Assembly (NCBI GenBank): GCA_963774625.1 | Contig: CAVZFQ010000001.1 | Coordinates: forward strand, 1 to 64,000 | DNA: 64,000 nucleotides | Direction of reading: 5' to 3' | DNA from: VAXT01 sp963774625 | Lineage (GTDB): Bacteria > Actinomycetota > Thermoleophilia > Gaiellales > Gaiellaceae | Part shown: piece by piece, positions 33,905-43,574 of the stretch | Layout of the letters: each line of letters starts with the position of its first letter | How positions within the stretch are numbered: position 1 is the first letter of the stretch | Program-made: the position numbers and the translations under genes | The notes under the pieces: generated by a model | What the model was told of the DNA's origin: nothing | Databases searched by the model: none | What the model saw: the letters and a program-made list of their open reading frames with translations, nothing else

Positions 33905-36900
33905 CGCAGTCGGCTGCAATCGTCGGCATCGGCTGCCGCTTCCCCGGCGGAGCCAACTCGCCGGAGGAGTTCTGGCGGCTGCTACGCGACGGCGTGGAGG
34001 CGATCAGCGACGTGCCGCCCGACCGGTTCGACGTCGACAGCGTGTTCGATCCCGACCCGGCGCGAAAGGGCACGATGTACACGCGACGGGGCGGCTTCGT
34101 CGAGGAGATCGACAAGTTCGACGCCGGGTTCTTCGGCTTCTCGCCTCGTGAGGCAAGCCGTGTCGATCCCCAGCACCGACTGCTGCTCGAGATCGCCTAC
34201 GAGGCGCTCGAGGACGCGGGGCTCTCGGCCGATCAGGCGGCGGGCTCGCGCACCGGAGTCTTCGTCGGGTTCTCGGCGCACGACTACAGCTCGATGCAGA
34301 TGTACCCGTTCAACCGGCACCTGATCGATTCCCATTCGATGACCGGTGGCGCATCCAGCATCGCCGCGAACCGCATCTCGTACATGCTCGACCTGCGCGG
34401 TCCAAGCATGATCGTGGACACGGCCTGCTCCTCCGCGCTGACCGCCGTTCACCTTGCGATGCGCTCGCTCCGCAACGGCGAGTGCGACCTGGCGCTCACC
34501 GGCGGAGCGCAGCTGAATCTCACCCCCGAGATCTCGATCGGCTTCTGCAAGGCCTCGATGATCTCGCCCGACGGCCGCTGCCATGCGTTCGACGCGCGCG
34601 CGAACGGCTATGTCCGAGGCGAAGGCGGCGGCCTCGTCCTGCTCAAGCCGCTCGACAAGGCGCTTGCGGACGGCGATCGGATCTACGCCGTGCTGGTCGG
34701 GACGGGCGTGAACCAGGACGGGGGCATCGGTGGAATGACCGTTCCCTCACTCGCGGCCCAGGAGGACATGCTTCGCGCGGGGCTCGCCGACGCCGGGCTC
34801 GAGCCGTCTGCGGTTCAGTACGCCGAGGCGCACGGAACGGGGACCCCGGTCGGGGACCCGATCGAGGCTGCGGCGCTCGGGGCGGTCTTCGGCTCCAACG
34901 GCGAGCGGTTCCCGATCGGCTCGGTCAAGACGAACATCGGGCACCTCGAGGCGGGTGCAGGCGCCGCCGGGCTGATCAAGTCCGCGCTGGCCCTGCATCA
35001 CGGAGAGATCCCGCCCAGCCTGAACTTCGAGGAGCCGAGCCCGGACATCGATTTCGACACGCTCTCGCTCCGAGTCGTCACGGAGCTGGAGCCCTGGCCG
35101 TCCAACGGCGCGACCCGCACGGCAACGGTCAACTCCTTCGGCTTCGGCGGCGCCAACGCGAATGCCGTGCTCCAGGAAGCGCCTCGCGGGGAGGAAGTCG
35201 GCGGCACGACCCCGGCGCAGGTCGGCCCGTACCTCCTGCCGATCTCGGCCCGCAGCCCCGAGGCGCGGGACGAGCTGGCCAGGCTCTACAGCGAGCGCCT
35301 CGAGGGGGCAGACAAGGACGCCTACCTCTCGATCTGTCGAGCAGCGGCACGCCGTCGCGCCCATCACGACTTCCGGCTCGCGGTTGTCGCACAGACCGCC
35401 GAGGAGGCCTCCGAGGCCCTCGGCGCTGTCGTCGCCGGCCAGCGGTCGCCGTCGGCGGCCACCGGTCGGCGGAAGGCGGCCGGGCCTCCCTCACTCGCGT
35501 TTGTTTTCTCGGGCATGGGCCCGCAGTGGTGGGCGATGGGCCGGCAGCTTGCCGGCGAGGAGCCCGTCTTCGCCAAGACGCTCGAGCGCTGCGACGAGAT
35601 CTTCGAGCCCCTCTCGGGATGGTCGCTGCGAGAGGAGCTCCAGAAAGACGAGGCCGATTCGCGGATGGAGAAGGCCGACGTGGCCCAGGTCACGAACGTG
35701 GCGATTCAGATCGCGCTCGCCGACCTCTGGGCGAGCTGGGGAATCACGCCTGACGCCGTCGTCGGGCACAGCGTCGGCGAGATTGCGGCCGCACATGTGG
35801 CCGGCGCTCTCACGCTCGAGGACACCATGCTCCTCGCCTACCACCGCAGCCGGCTCCAGGCGCAGACCGCCGGCCAGGGCAAGATGCTGGCCGCCGGGAT
35901 CCCGGAGGAGGAAGCGGAGACCCTGCTCGCAGATCTCGACGGAACCGTCTCGTTAGCGGCCGTCAACGCCCCGTCGTCCGTGACGCTCTCGGGCGATCCC
36001 GATGCACTCGAGCAGCTGCGCGCCTCCCTCGAGGCGGAGGGACGCTTCGCGCGCTTGCTCCCGGTCGACGTGCCGTACCACAGCCCGAAGATGGACCCGC
36101 TCGAGGAAGAGCTGCTCTCGTCGCTCGAGCCCATGCGCCCGCGCGACGCCGAGGTGCCCTTCGTCTCGATCGTGACCGGGACGTGGCACGCAGGCACCGA
36201 CCTCGGGCCCGCGTACTGGTGGCAGAACGTCCGCCGGCCGGTCCGCTTCGGTGCGGCAATCGAGTGCCTGGTGGACGAAGGGATCACGACGTACCTCGAA
36301 GTCGGCCCCCACCCCGTGCTCTCGATCTCCGTCAATGAGTGCCTGCGCGCGCGAGAGGCCGATGGGACGGTGCTGCCGTCGCTCCGCCGGGGTGAGAACG
36401 AGCGCGAGTTCATGCTCCGGTCCCTGGGAGCGCTGTTCGCCGAGGGCCGCGAGCCCGACTGGGAGAGCCTCTATCCCGGAACCGTCGCTCACATCCCGCT
36501 CCCGGCCTACCCCTGGCAGCGAGAACGTCATTGGTTCGAGTCGTCGAGCGGTGACGGCGCGCTGACGGTCGCCGACCCCGACGAGCATCCGTTGCTCGGG
36601 CGGCGACTCCGCACCCCGGAGGCGCGCTGGGAAGTGTCGTTCGAGGACCACCGGTTGGCGTACCTCCACGACCACGTCATCCAGGGGACTCGCCCCGTGC
36701 CCGCCGCGGCCTTCGTGGAGATGGGCCTCGCGACTTCGCGGCGCCTGCTCGGGCATGCCGCGCCCGCCGTGCAGAACGTGGAGTTCAAACGGGCGTTCTT
36801 CCTCGGCTCTGAACCGGTGGCGATTCAGATCGGTGCCGATCAGAGCTCGCGGCGATTCGACGTCCAGAGCCCTCCGCCGGACCCCGACTCGCCGTGGACG

Positions 36901-39900
36901 TTGCTCGCGGGCGGCTCACTTGCCGGAGGCGCTGCGCGCGAGGAAGTCCGTCGATCTGGCCGAGCTCCAGGCCCGTTGTCCGCGCTCGCTCGAGCGAGCC
37001 GATCTCTACGAGCAACTCGCCGAGCGCGGCTACGACTACGGGCCCGCCTTCCAGGGGCTCGAGTGGGCTGGTCAGGGTCAAGGCGAAGCGCTGGGGGCGC
37101 TGGGCTTCCAAGAGGCGATCGACGTCGACGCGTACGAGCTTCATCCGTCCCTCCTCGACGCCGCGTTCCAGCTCGTCATTCTCGCCGCCTCCTCGGCGCT
37201 GAAAGACGCAGGCCCGACAGACGGCTTCCTGCCCGTGAGCGTGCGTGAAGTGCAGGTGCACGGGAAGGCCCAGGCCGGCTCCTTCGCCCACGCCCGCGTG
37301 CTGGAAACGAGCAGCGGCGCGGTCGAGGGCGACGTGGACATCGTCGCGGACGACGGCACTCTGCTCGTCGAGATCCGCGGACTGCATGCCAAGCATCTCG
37401 AAAGCGCCGGCGAGGAGTCCGTCGCCAACTGGCTCTACGAGCTGCGCTGGGAGGAGCACTCCCCAGAGGACACCGAGAGCGTCGAGGTGCCGACAGTCGA
37501 CGAATGGCTGGTCGTCGGAGGCGATCCGAGTACCGCCCAGGAGCTGGCTTCAGCGCTCGAGCAGGCGGGAGCGAGCTGCACCGTGGTGCCGGTCGACCCG
37601 GAGCGGCTCGACGAGGCGATCGGACGACTCACACCCTCCGTGCCCGCCGGGGTCGCCTACCTCGGCGCGCTGGAGGCTCCCGCCACCGACGGGCTCTCCG
37701 CCGATCTGCTCGTGGAATCGCAGGTGCGCCTGTGCGGCGAGGTTCGGGAGCTGGCGACCGCGCTGGGGGCGGACAGCTCCGGGGCGCGCAGCCTCGTCCT
37801 AGTCACGGCCGGAGCGGAACAGGCGACAGCGACTGACAAGTCCGAGGGGCTCGCCCAGTCGGCGCTCTGGGGGCTCGGCAGGGTGATCGGCCATGAGCTG
37901 CCGCTCGAGCGTTGCCGCCTGATCGATCTTCCCGCCGGCTTCTCGAACGGCGACCTCTCGGCGCTGGCCGCCGAGCTGCTCACGACGGTTCCGGAAGAAG
38001 AGATCGCCTTGCGGGACGACCAGCGGTATGTCCGTCGCCTACGCCGGCTGGCGCAGGCCGATCTCGTGCCGACAATGCGCGACTCCGCTCCAGGGGATCG
38101 GTTCCGCGCGGAGATCGGCACCCCGGGGATGCTGGACAGCGTGCGCATGGCTTCGGTCGGCCGCGCGGAGCCCGGGCCCGGCCAGGTGGAGATCGAGGTC
38201 GTCGTGGCGAGCCTCAACTTCCGCGACGTCATGCTCGCCATGGGCCTTCTCCCCCAGCTCGCGCTGGCAGAGCTTCCCGGAACGGACCGCATCGGCCTCG
38301 ACTACGCCGGGCACCGTCTCGGCTGTGGGAGAAGGAGTCGAGGGCCTCGCGCCAGGCGACGAGGTGATCGGGGTCGCCTACGGCACCGTCGCCTCCCACG
38401 TCACGACCGCTGCCGAGTTCGTCCTGCCCAAGCCTGCGTCGCTCGATTTCGAGGCGGCGGCCGCCGTGCCGGTCGCGTTCGTCACGGCGTACATCTCGCT
38501 CGTGAAGCTGGCCCGGCTACAACCGGGAGAGCGCGTGCTCATCCACGCGGCCACCGGAGGCGTCGGCCTGGCGGCGATCCAGGTCGCCCGCGACCTCGGC
38601 GCCGAGATCTTCGCCACCGCCGGCACTCCGGAGAAGCGCGAGTACCTGCGCTCCCTGGGGGTCGAGGAGATCTTCGACTCGCGGACGCTCGCCTTCGCCG
38701 ACGAGATCCGCGAGCGGACGAACGGCGAGGGCGTGGACGTCGTCCTCAACTCACTGTCCGGCGAGGCGATCGGCAAAAGCCTCGCCACGCTGGGTCCGTC
38801 CGGCCGGTTCGTGGAGATCGGCAAGCGGGACATCTACGAGGACGCGAGCCTGCATCTGCTCGAGTTCCGGAAGAACCTCTCGTACTTCGCGGTCGACCTC
38901 GACCGTCTGCTCGCCGAGCAGCCGGAGCACGTCGGCTCGCTCTTCCAGGAGGTCCTCGCAAAGTTCGAGGACGGCACCTACACAGCGGTGCCACGAGAGC
39001 GATTCTCGAGCGCCGAGCTCTCGGATGCGTTGCGGCACATGGCGCAGGCCAAGCACATCGGGAAGGTCGTCGTCGCCATCGGAGACGAGCCGGTCCAGAT
39101 CGCCACCCGCTCCGCCGACGGCCCGCAGTTCCGGCAGGACGGCGCGTACCTCGTCACCGGCGGCCTCGGAGGCTTCGGCCTCGCGGTGGCCGGCTGGCTG
39201 GCGGACCGCGGCGCCGGGACCCTCGTACTCGCGGGGCGCAGCGAGCCCGGTCCGGAGACACAGGAGGCGATCGAAGCGCTGCGACGCCTGGGGGCTCGCG
39301 TCGAGGTCATGCAGGCCGATGTCAGCGACCAGGAGCAGGTCGCCCAGTTGGTCGGCTCGATTCAGGCGCAGGTCGGGCCGCTGCGCGGGATCGTGCACGC
39401 CGCGATGGTGCTCGACGACGGTTTGCTGCCGCAGCTCGACGACGGGCGCTTCGAGCGGGTGCTGGCGCCGAAGGTTGCCGGGGCCTGGAACCTCCACGAG
39501 CTGACCGGCGACCGAGCCGCTGGACTTCTTCGTCTCCTTCTCGTCGATCTCGAGCCTGTTCGGCAACGTCGGGCAGGGGAACTACGCAGCGGCGAACAGC
39601 TTGCTCGATGCCTTCGCCCACTACCGGCAGAGCCGGGGGCTCCCCGCGCTGACCGTGAACTGGGGCGCGCTCTCGGGGGTCGGCTACCTGTCACGCCAGG
39701 AAGCCGTCGGCGAGCAACTCGCGCGACAGGGCTTCGCCGGCTTCAGTCCGGCCGAGGCGTTCAAGGTTCTGGGCGAGCTGATCGACACCGATCGGCCACA
39801 GGTGATGGCGGCCAGAGTCGCCTGGGAGCGGCTGGCGGCGATGTCCAGCGCCGATGCGGCCTCCCCACGGCTGCGTCACCTCGTTCCGGCGGGGGACGGC

Positions 39901-40368
39901 CCGGCGAGTGGCGACGTGGGCGGCGCGCCGGAGCTCGCCGGATTGCTGGCGGCTCCGTCCTCGGAGGCGCCACGGCTCGCGCAGGAGTACCTGCAGAGCC
40001 GCATCGGGCTCGTCCTCGGCTCCGGCTCCGCCACGATCGACCCGGACCGGCCGCTGACCGATCTCGGCCTCGACTCGCTCATGGCCGTCGAGCTGCTCGC
40101 GACGCTGAAGAGCGAGCTCGCCGTCGAGGTGGCCGTCGTCCAGCTGCTGCAGGGCGTGACCCTGGCCGACCTCGCGGGACTCGTGCTCGCCGAGCTCGAG
40201 CCCAGAAGGACTGCAACGCCGACCGCGGAGCCGCCTGCGGCGCCTCCATGCCAGCTCCGAAGAGCCGGTGTCAGACACCGCGCCCGCCGAGCAGGTCGCC
40301 GTCGACGGGAACGGGCGCCGACCGATGCTCGAGCCTGCGCCCGAGGAGCCCACGAGCGAGCCGGCTGA
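33901..40368 (+). CDS. Monomodular type I polyketide synthase (KS-AT-DH-ER-KR-ACP), frameshifted
   Basis: Reconstructed as about 2100 residues. KS: VDTACSSALTAVHLA (Cys about 176), EAHGTGTPVGDP and TNIGHLEAGAG. AT: VVGHSVGEIAAAHVAGAL (Ser about 624). DH: LHDHVIQGTRPVPAAAF (His about 925). ER: LIHAATGGVGLAAIQVARDL. KR: YLVTGGLGGFGLAVAGWL, then FVSFSSISSLFG and GNYAAANSLL. ACP: LGLDSLMAVELL. All active residues are present, giving the fully reducing order of mycocerosic-acid-synthase-like enzymes. The frame slips near 36940, 38310 (an extra G in GGG) and 39515. The last 45 residues before the stop at 40368 look out of frame, so the true end may be near 40250 or the protein may continue into the PlsC domain. 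It is coupled to the PPTase by ATGA. Confidence 0.9.
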
Positions 40369-41101
40369 GCCCCACACCCAGATCCGCGAGCACTGGACAC
40401 CCGGGCAGCGGCTCGCGAGAGGCATCGTCGGTCTGGGCGTCCGCATGGCCGCACGCGTCGAGGTCGAAGGACTGGAGCACGTCCCCTCCTCGGGCGCGTT
40501 CATCCTCGCGGGGAACCACCTCAGCATGTCCGACGTCCCGGTGGGCTGGCCCCACATGGAGCGGTCGATCATCCCGCTCGTGAGCCACGACCTCCGGCAG
40601 ACGCGGTGGTTGCGGTGGGTCCTTTCCGGGATCGGCCACGCCGTCTACATCCGGCGCGGTGAGGGCGACGAGGACGCGCTGACCCGGGGCCTGGCCGTCC
40701 TGCGCGCCGGCGGCGCGATCCTGATCGCGCCCGAAGGGAAGCGCAGCCCGGGCGGGCTGCGGCGCGGCAACACAGGCGCCGCCTATCTCGCCACGCGTGC
40801 GGGTGTGCCCGTCGTGCCCGTTGCCGCCTGGGGACAGGAAGACTTCACGAGCAGCTGGCGCCGACTGCGACGTGCACCGGTTCGGCTCCATTTCGGGCCA
40901 CCGCTCGAGTTCCCGGTCGGCCCGTTGACCAGCCAGGAACTGCAGGAGCACAGCGAGCGGATCATGCTCGAGATCGCCAGGATGCTCCCGCCCGAGTACC
41001 GCGGGGTCTATGCGGACGCGGTTGCCGCGGAAGGCGTCGAGGCAGTCCCCGGTGGAGTCACGCAGGAGCGGGACACGGTCGGCGTCACCGAGCCGCATTA
41101 A
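40268..41101 (+). CDS. PlsC-family 1-acylglycerol-3-phosphate acyltransferase
   Basis: About 277 residues from a GTG. The acyltransferase motifs are GNHLSMSDVPVG (HxxxxD, block I), a VYIRRGEGDEDAL block, IAPEGKRSPGG (block III, EGxRS type) and GVPVVPVAAWG (block IV). The first 60 residues are an acidic, Pro-rich linker (APAEQVAVDGNG...PEEPTSEPAE) of the type that joins domains. In this frame the linker continues upstream of the GTG without a stop (SSEEP just before it), so this domain may be the C-terminus of the polyketide synthase. It would transfer the finished acyl chain to a glycerophosphate or a similar acceptor. Confidence 0.85.
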   Translation: MSDTAPAEQVAVDGNGRRPMLEPAPEEPTSEPAEPHTQIREHWTPGQRLARGIVGLGVRMAARVEVEGLEHVPSSGAFILAGNHLSMSDVPVGWPHMERSIIPLVSHDLRQTRWLRWVLSGIGHAVYIRRGEGDEDALTRGLAVLRAGGAILIAPEGKRSPGGLRRGNTGAAYLATRAGVPVVPVAAWGQEDFTSSWRRLRRAPVRLHFGPPLEFPVGPLTSQELQEHSERIMLEIARMLPPEYRGVYADAVAAEGVEAVPGGVTQERDTVGVTEPH

Positions 41102-41123
41102 CTCGCGAAGTAACCTCCGAGCG

Positions 41124-42768
41124 ATGGCGAAGCCTCCGCACGTGCTCGTCCTCGGCGGAGGATTCGTCGCGCATGGGGTAACCCGAGCGCTCCGCCGTCA
41201 GATCCGTCGCGGGGAGGTCACTGTGACCGTCGTCGACCGCGACAACTTCTTCACCTTCCACGGCCTGATCGGCGAGATGGTGTCCGGGCGGGTCCTGCCG
41301 AGCAACATCCTCAACCCGGCCCGGCGGGTGTTCGCGCCGGCCCAGGTGCACGTGGCCGAGATCGAGACGGTCGACCTCGGCGAGCGGCGGGTCGTCACGC
41401 TCCGCCGCAACGGAGTCCGGTCCGATTTGGGATACGACCTCGCGGTCGTCTCCCTCGGTAGCGGAGAGAACCTCGAGGCCTACCCGGGCCTCGCCGAGCA
41501 CGCGTACAGGCTGAAGAGCTTCGACGACTGCTTTCGGCTCAAGAATCACATCATCGAGATGTTCGAGCTGGCCGACCTCGAGGCCGATGCCGAGGAGCGG
41601 CGCCGGCTCCTGACGTTCTTCATCGCCGGCGGCGGGTTCTCGGGCTCCGAGCTCGCGGGCGAGCTGGCCGACTTCACCCGCCGGCTGGCCGCGCGCGAGT
41701 ACCCGGGAATCAAGCGCGACGAGTGTCGCGTCGTCATCGTCCATCCCGGCGCGACGCTCCTACCGGAGTTCTACGGGTCGAAGAATGCCGAGCGCTCCAC
41801 GAGGAGCTATCCACGCCTCATCGAGTACGGAATGAAGCATGCCCGCAAGCTCGGCGTGGAGCTCATGCTCGAGACGAGAGTCGTGGGAGCGACGCCGAAT
41901 GAGGTCTACCTCTCGAACGGCGAGCACATTGCCACGCGGACGATCGTGAGCGCGGTCGGGGCGAAGCCCTGGCCGCTCCTCGACGACCTGGACGTCCCAC
42001 GCGACGATCGGGGACGTCTCGTCACCGACGCGTTCTTGCGGGTGGACGGCCGTGACGATCTCTGGGCCGGCGGGGACTGCGCAGCGGTGCCTCATCCCAA
42101 GGGCGGCACCTGTCCTCCGGTGGCGCTGTTCGCGAAGAAGCACGGCCAGCAAATCGGCCGCAACCTCGCTCGGTCGCTTGCCGGCCGACCGTTGCGCCCG
42201 TTCCGCTCGACTGTGATCGGACAGGGGATCTCGATCGGGCGCAGGACGGCCGTCGGGGAGCTGAAGGGAGTTCCGCTCAAAGGCCACTTCGCCTGGGTCA
42301 TGTGGCGCGTGATCCTCTGGTCGGTCGCGCTCCCCACGTGGGACCGGCGGCTTCGCATCCTGGCGGACTGGCTCATCTGGCCGATCGTCGGCCGGGACGT
42401 CGTCCAGATGGGTCCCTCCGAACAGGTCGCCTACGACGTGCGCCACCACGTCTACCAGCCCGGCGAGACGATTACCGAGAGCGCCCGTCCCGGCCAGCTC
42501 GTGCACGTGATCGTCGAAGGCGAGGTCGAGATCATGGGCGCTGCGGGTGTGCTCGAGACGCTTGCTCCCGGCGATCACTTTGGCCGCAAGTGGCTCGAGC
42601 GTCGGCGCGCCGACGCAGCCCGGGCGCTGTCGCGTCGTGCGCACGGTCGCTCTCCACGAGGACCAGGCCAACCAGCTCCAGGACGTCCTGCTCTCCACGG
42701 AGCGGATCGTTGCCCGCACCGGGCTCTTCGACGCCGAGTCGCTCAGGCGCGGGGAGCCGGAGACCTAG
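41124..42768 (+). CDS. NDH-2-like NAD(P)H:quinone oxidoreductase with C-terminal cNMP-binding domain, frameshifted
   Basis: Reconstructed as about 548 residues. FAD site VLVLGGGFVAHGVTRAL (about 6-22), a second dinucleotide site FIAGGGFSGSELAGELADF (about 171-189), the FAD-binding block DDLWAGGDCAAVPHP (about 310) and a C-terminal region with a hydrophobic WVMWRVILWSVALPTWDRRL stretch, as in type II NADH dehydrogenases. From about residue 430 a Crp-like beta-barrel begins (YQPGETITESARPGQLVHVI; EGEVEIMG). The frame slips near 42630 and the last 45 residues (VRTVALHEDQANQLQDVLLS) finish in another frame. The fusion suggests cyclic-nucleotide or other ligand control of electron transfer. The start follows PlsC by 22 bases. 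Confidence 0.8.
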
Positions 42769-42769
42769 G

Positions 42770-43207
42770 TCAGCCGGGCAGCAACGTGATCGTGATCTGC
42801 AACACGCGCCCGCGGCCGATCGTGAAGTCGGTCGCCCGCGTGCCCGGACGCCCCAACCCGAACCGGCAGCGGCGATAGACCGACCAGGGTGCGCAGACCG
42901 CGCGCGGGAAGGCCCGGCGGACCGCCGCCTCGGTCGAGTCGACGCCGAGGCCCGACGCCGTCCGCTCGGTGGAACGCGTCGTCGAGATCTCCGTCGCCCG
43001 GCCGGCGCGGAAGCCGACCCAGACGCGCGCGAAGTACAGACGCCCGCCACCCTGTCCGATCGGCCGGCCGAGGCGTGACTGCACCTGGGCCTTCGTCATG
43101 CCGAGGACGACACCCGACATCCCATGCTGTGGGCGGATGGTCGCGGCGGCGGCGGTTGGAAGTGCGAGAGCCGCCCCCGCCAGAACGAGGGCGAGCGTGC
43201 GGCGCAT
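42770..43207 (-). CDS. Secreted protein with SmpA/OmlA-like LGMT-x2-QV module
   Basis: About 145 residues from the ATG at 43207. Signal peptide MRRTLALVLAGAALALPTAA, then GMSGVVLGMTKAQVQSRLGR, the helix-strand module of small exported BamE/SmpA-like proteins, then a beta-rich tail with two cysteines (VCAPWSVYRRCRFGLG). Similar short proteins are frequent in actinobacteria, with no known function. In-frame sequence upstream of 43207 is Arg-rich and antisense-like, so I excluded it. Confidence 0.7.
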   Translation of the reverse strand: MRRTLALVLAGAALALPTAAAATIRPQHGMSGVVLGMTKAQVQSRLGRPIGQGGGRLYFARVWVGFRAGRATEISTTRSTERTASGLGVDSTEAAVRRAFPRAVCAPWSVYRRCRFGLGRPGTRATDFTIGRGRVLQITITLLPG

Positions 43208-43215
43208 CTTCCTGC

Positions 43216-43479
43216 TTAGTCGGCTGCGGGGCCTTCGTCCGCGACCCTCGACCGAGGCAAGTCGAGGAGGTGCGCTTCCACGTCGACGTCCACGTCGGGG
43301 TGGCTGGCCTGCCACGCCTTGAGATAGAGGTCGACCTCCATGCGCGCCTGCTCCTCGCCGAGGGCGGCCGGAACGCTCACGACCACGGTCGAGTCGTCCT
43401 CCGCCTCCGCCTCACAATCGGCTCGGCGAAGGAACTGGAGGAGCTCCTCCAGGGCTTCTGGTCGCACTTTGATCCTCAT
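43216..43479 (-). CDS. Small conserved hypothetical protein
   Basis: An 87-residue acidic, soluble protein with a clear beta-alpha pattern: MRIKVRPEALEELLQFLRRA, STVVVSVPAALGEEQARMEV, DLYLKAWQASHPDVDVDVEA. It has good codon usage and lies eight bases upstream of the SmpA-like gene on the same strand. It resembles short nucleotide-binding or ferredoxin-fold proteins but I cannot assign it. Confidence 0.6.
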   Translation of the reverse strand: MRIKVRPEALEELLQFLRRADCEAEAEDDSTVVVSVPAALGEEQARMEVDLYLKAWQASHPDVDVDVEAHLLDLPRSRVADEGPAAD

Positions 43480-43504
43480 CCGCAGTAGCTCTCAGAGTGG
43501 TCGA

Positions 43505-43555
43505 TTTCATAGGGTTTGTCCAATTTCAACCAATTACAGGAGAAACGGCCTACCC
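43505..43555 (+). promoter_or_regulatory. AT-rich upstream region of the carboxylase beta gene
   Basis: About 50 bases (catagggtttgtccaatttc and following) are clearly richer in A+T than all the surrounding sequence and lie 20-70 bases before the ATG at 43575, so the promoter is probably here. I cannot fix -35 and -10 boxes with confidence. Confidence 0.35.
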
Positions 43556-43574
43556 GGCCGGTACCCTCACCCCC

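Noticed and set aside
36900..39530. Programmed ribosomal frameshifting in the polyketide synthase
   Set aside because: Three slips at unrelated places and of the kind seen in many other genes here, with no conserved slippery heptamer plus structure that I can see.
36755..39652. Separate overlapping proteins in the polyketide synthase region
   Set aside because: Each long frame covers only part of the domain order; conserved motifs switch frame at single points, so they are pieces of one gene.
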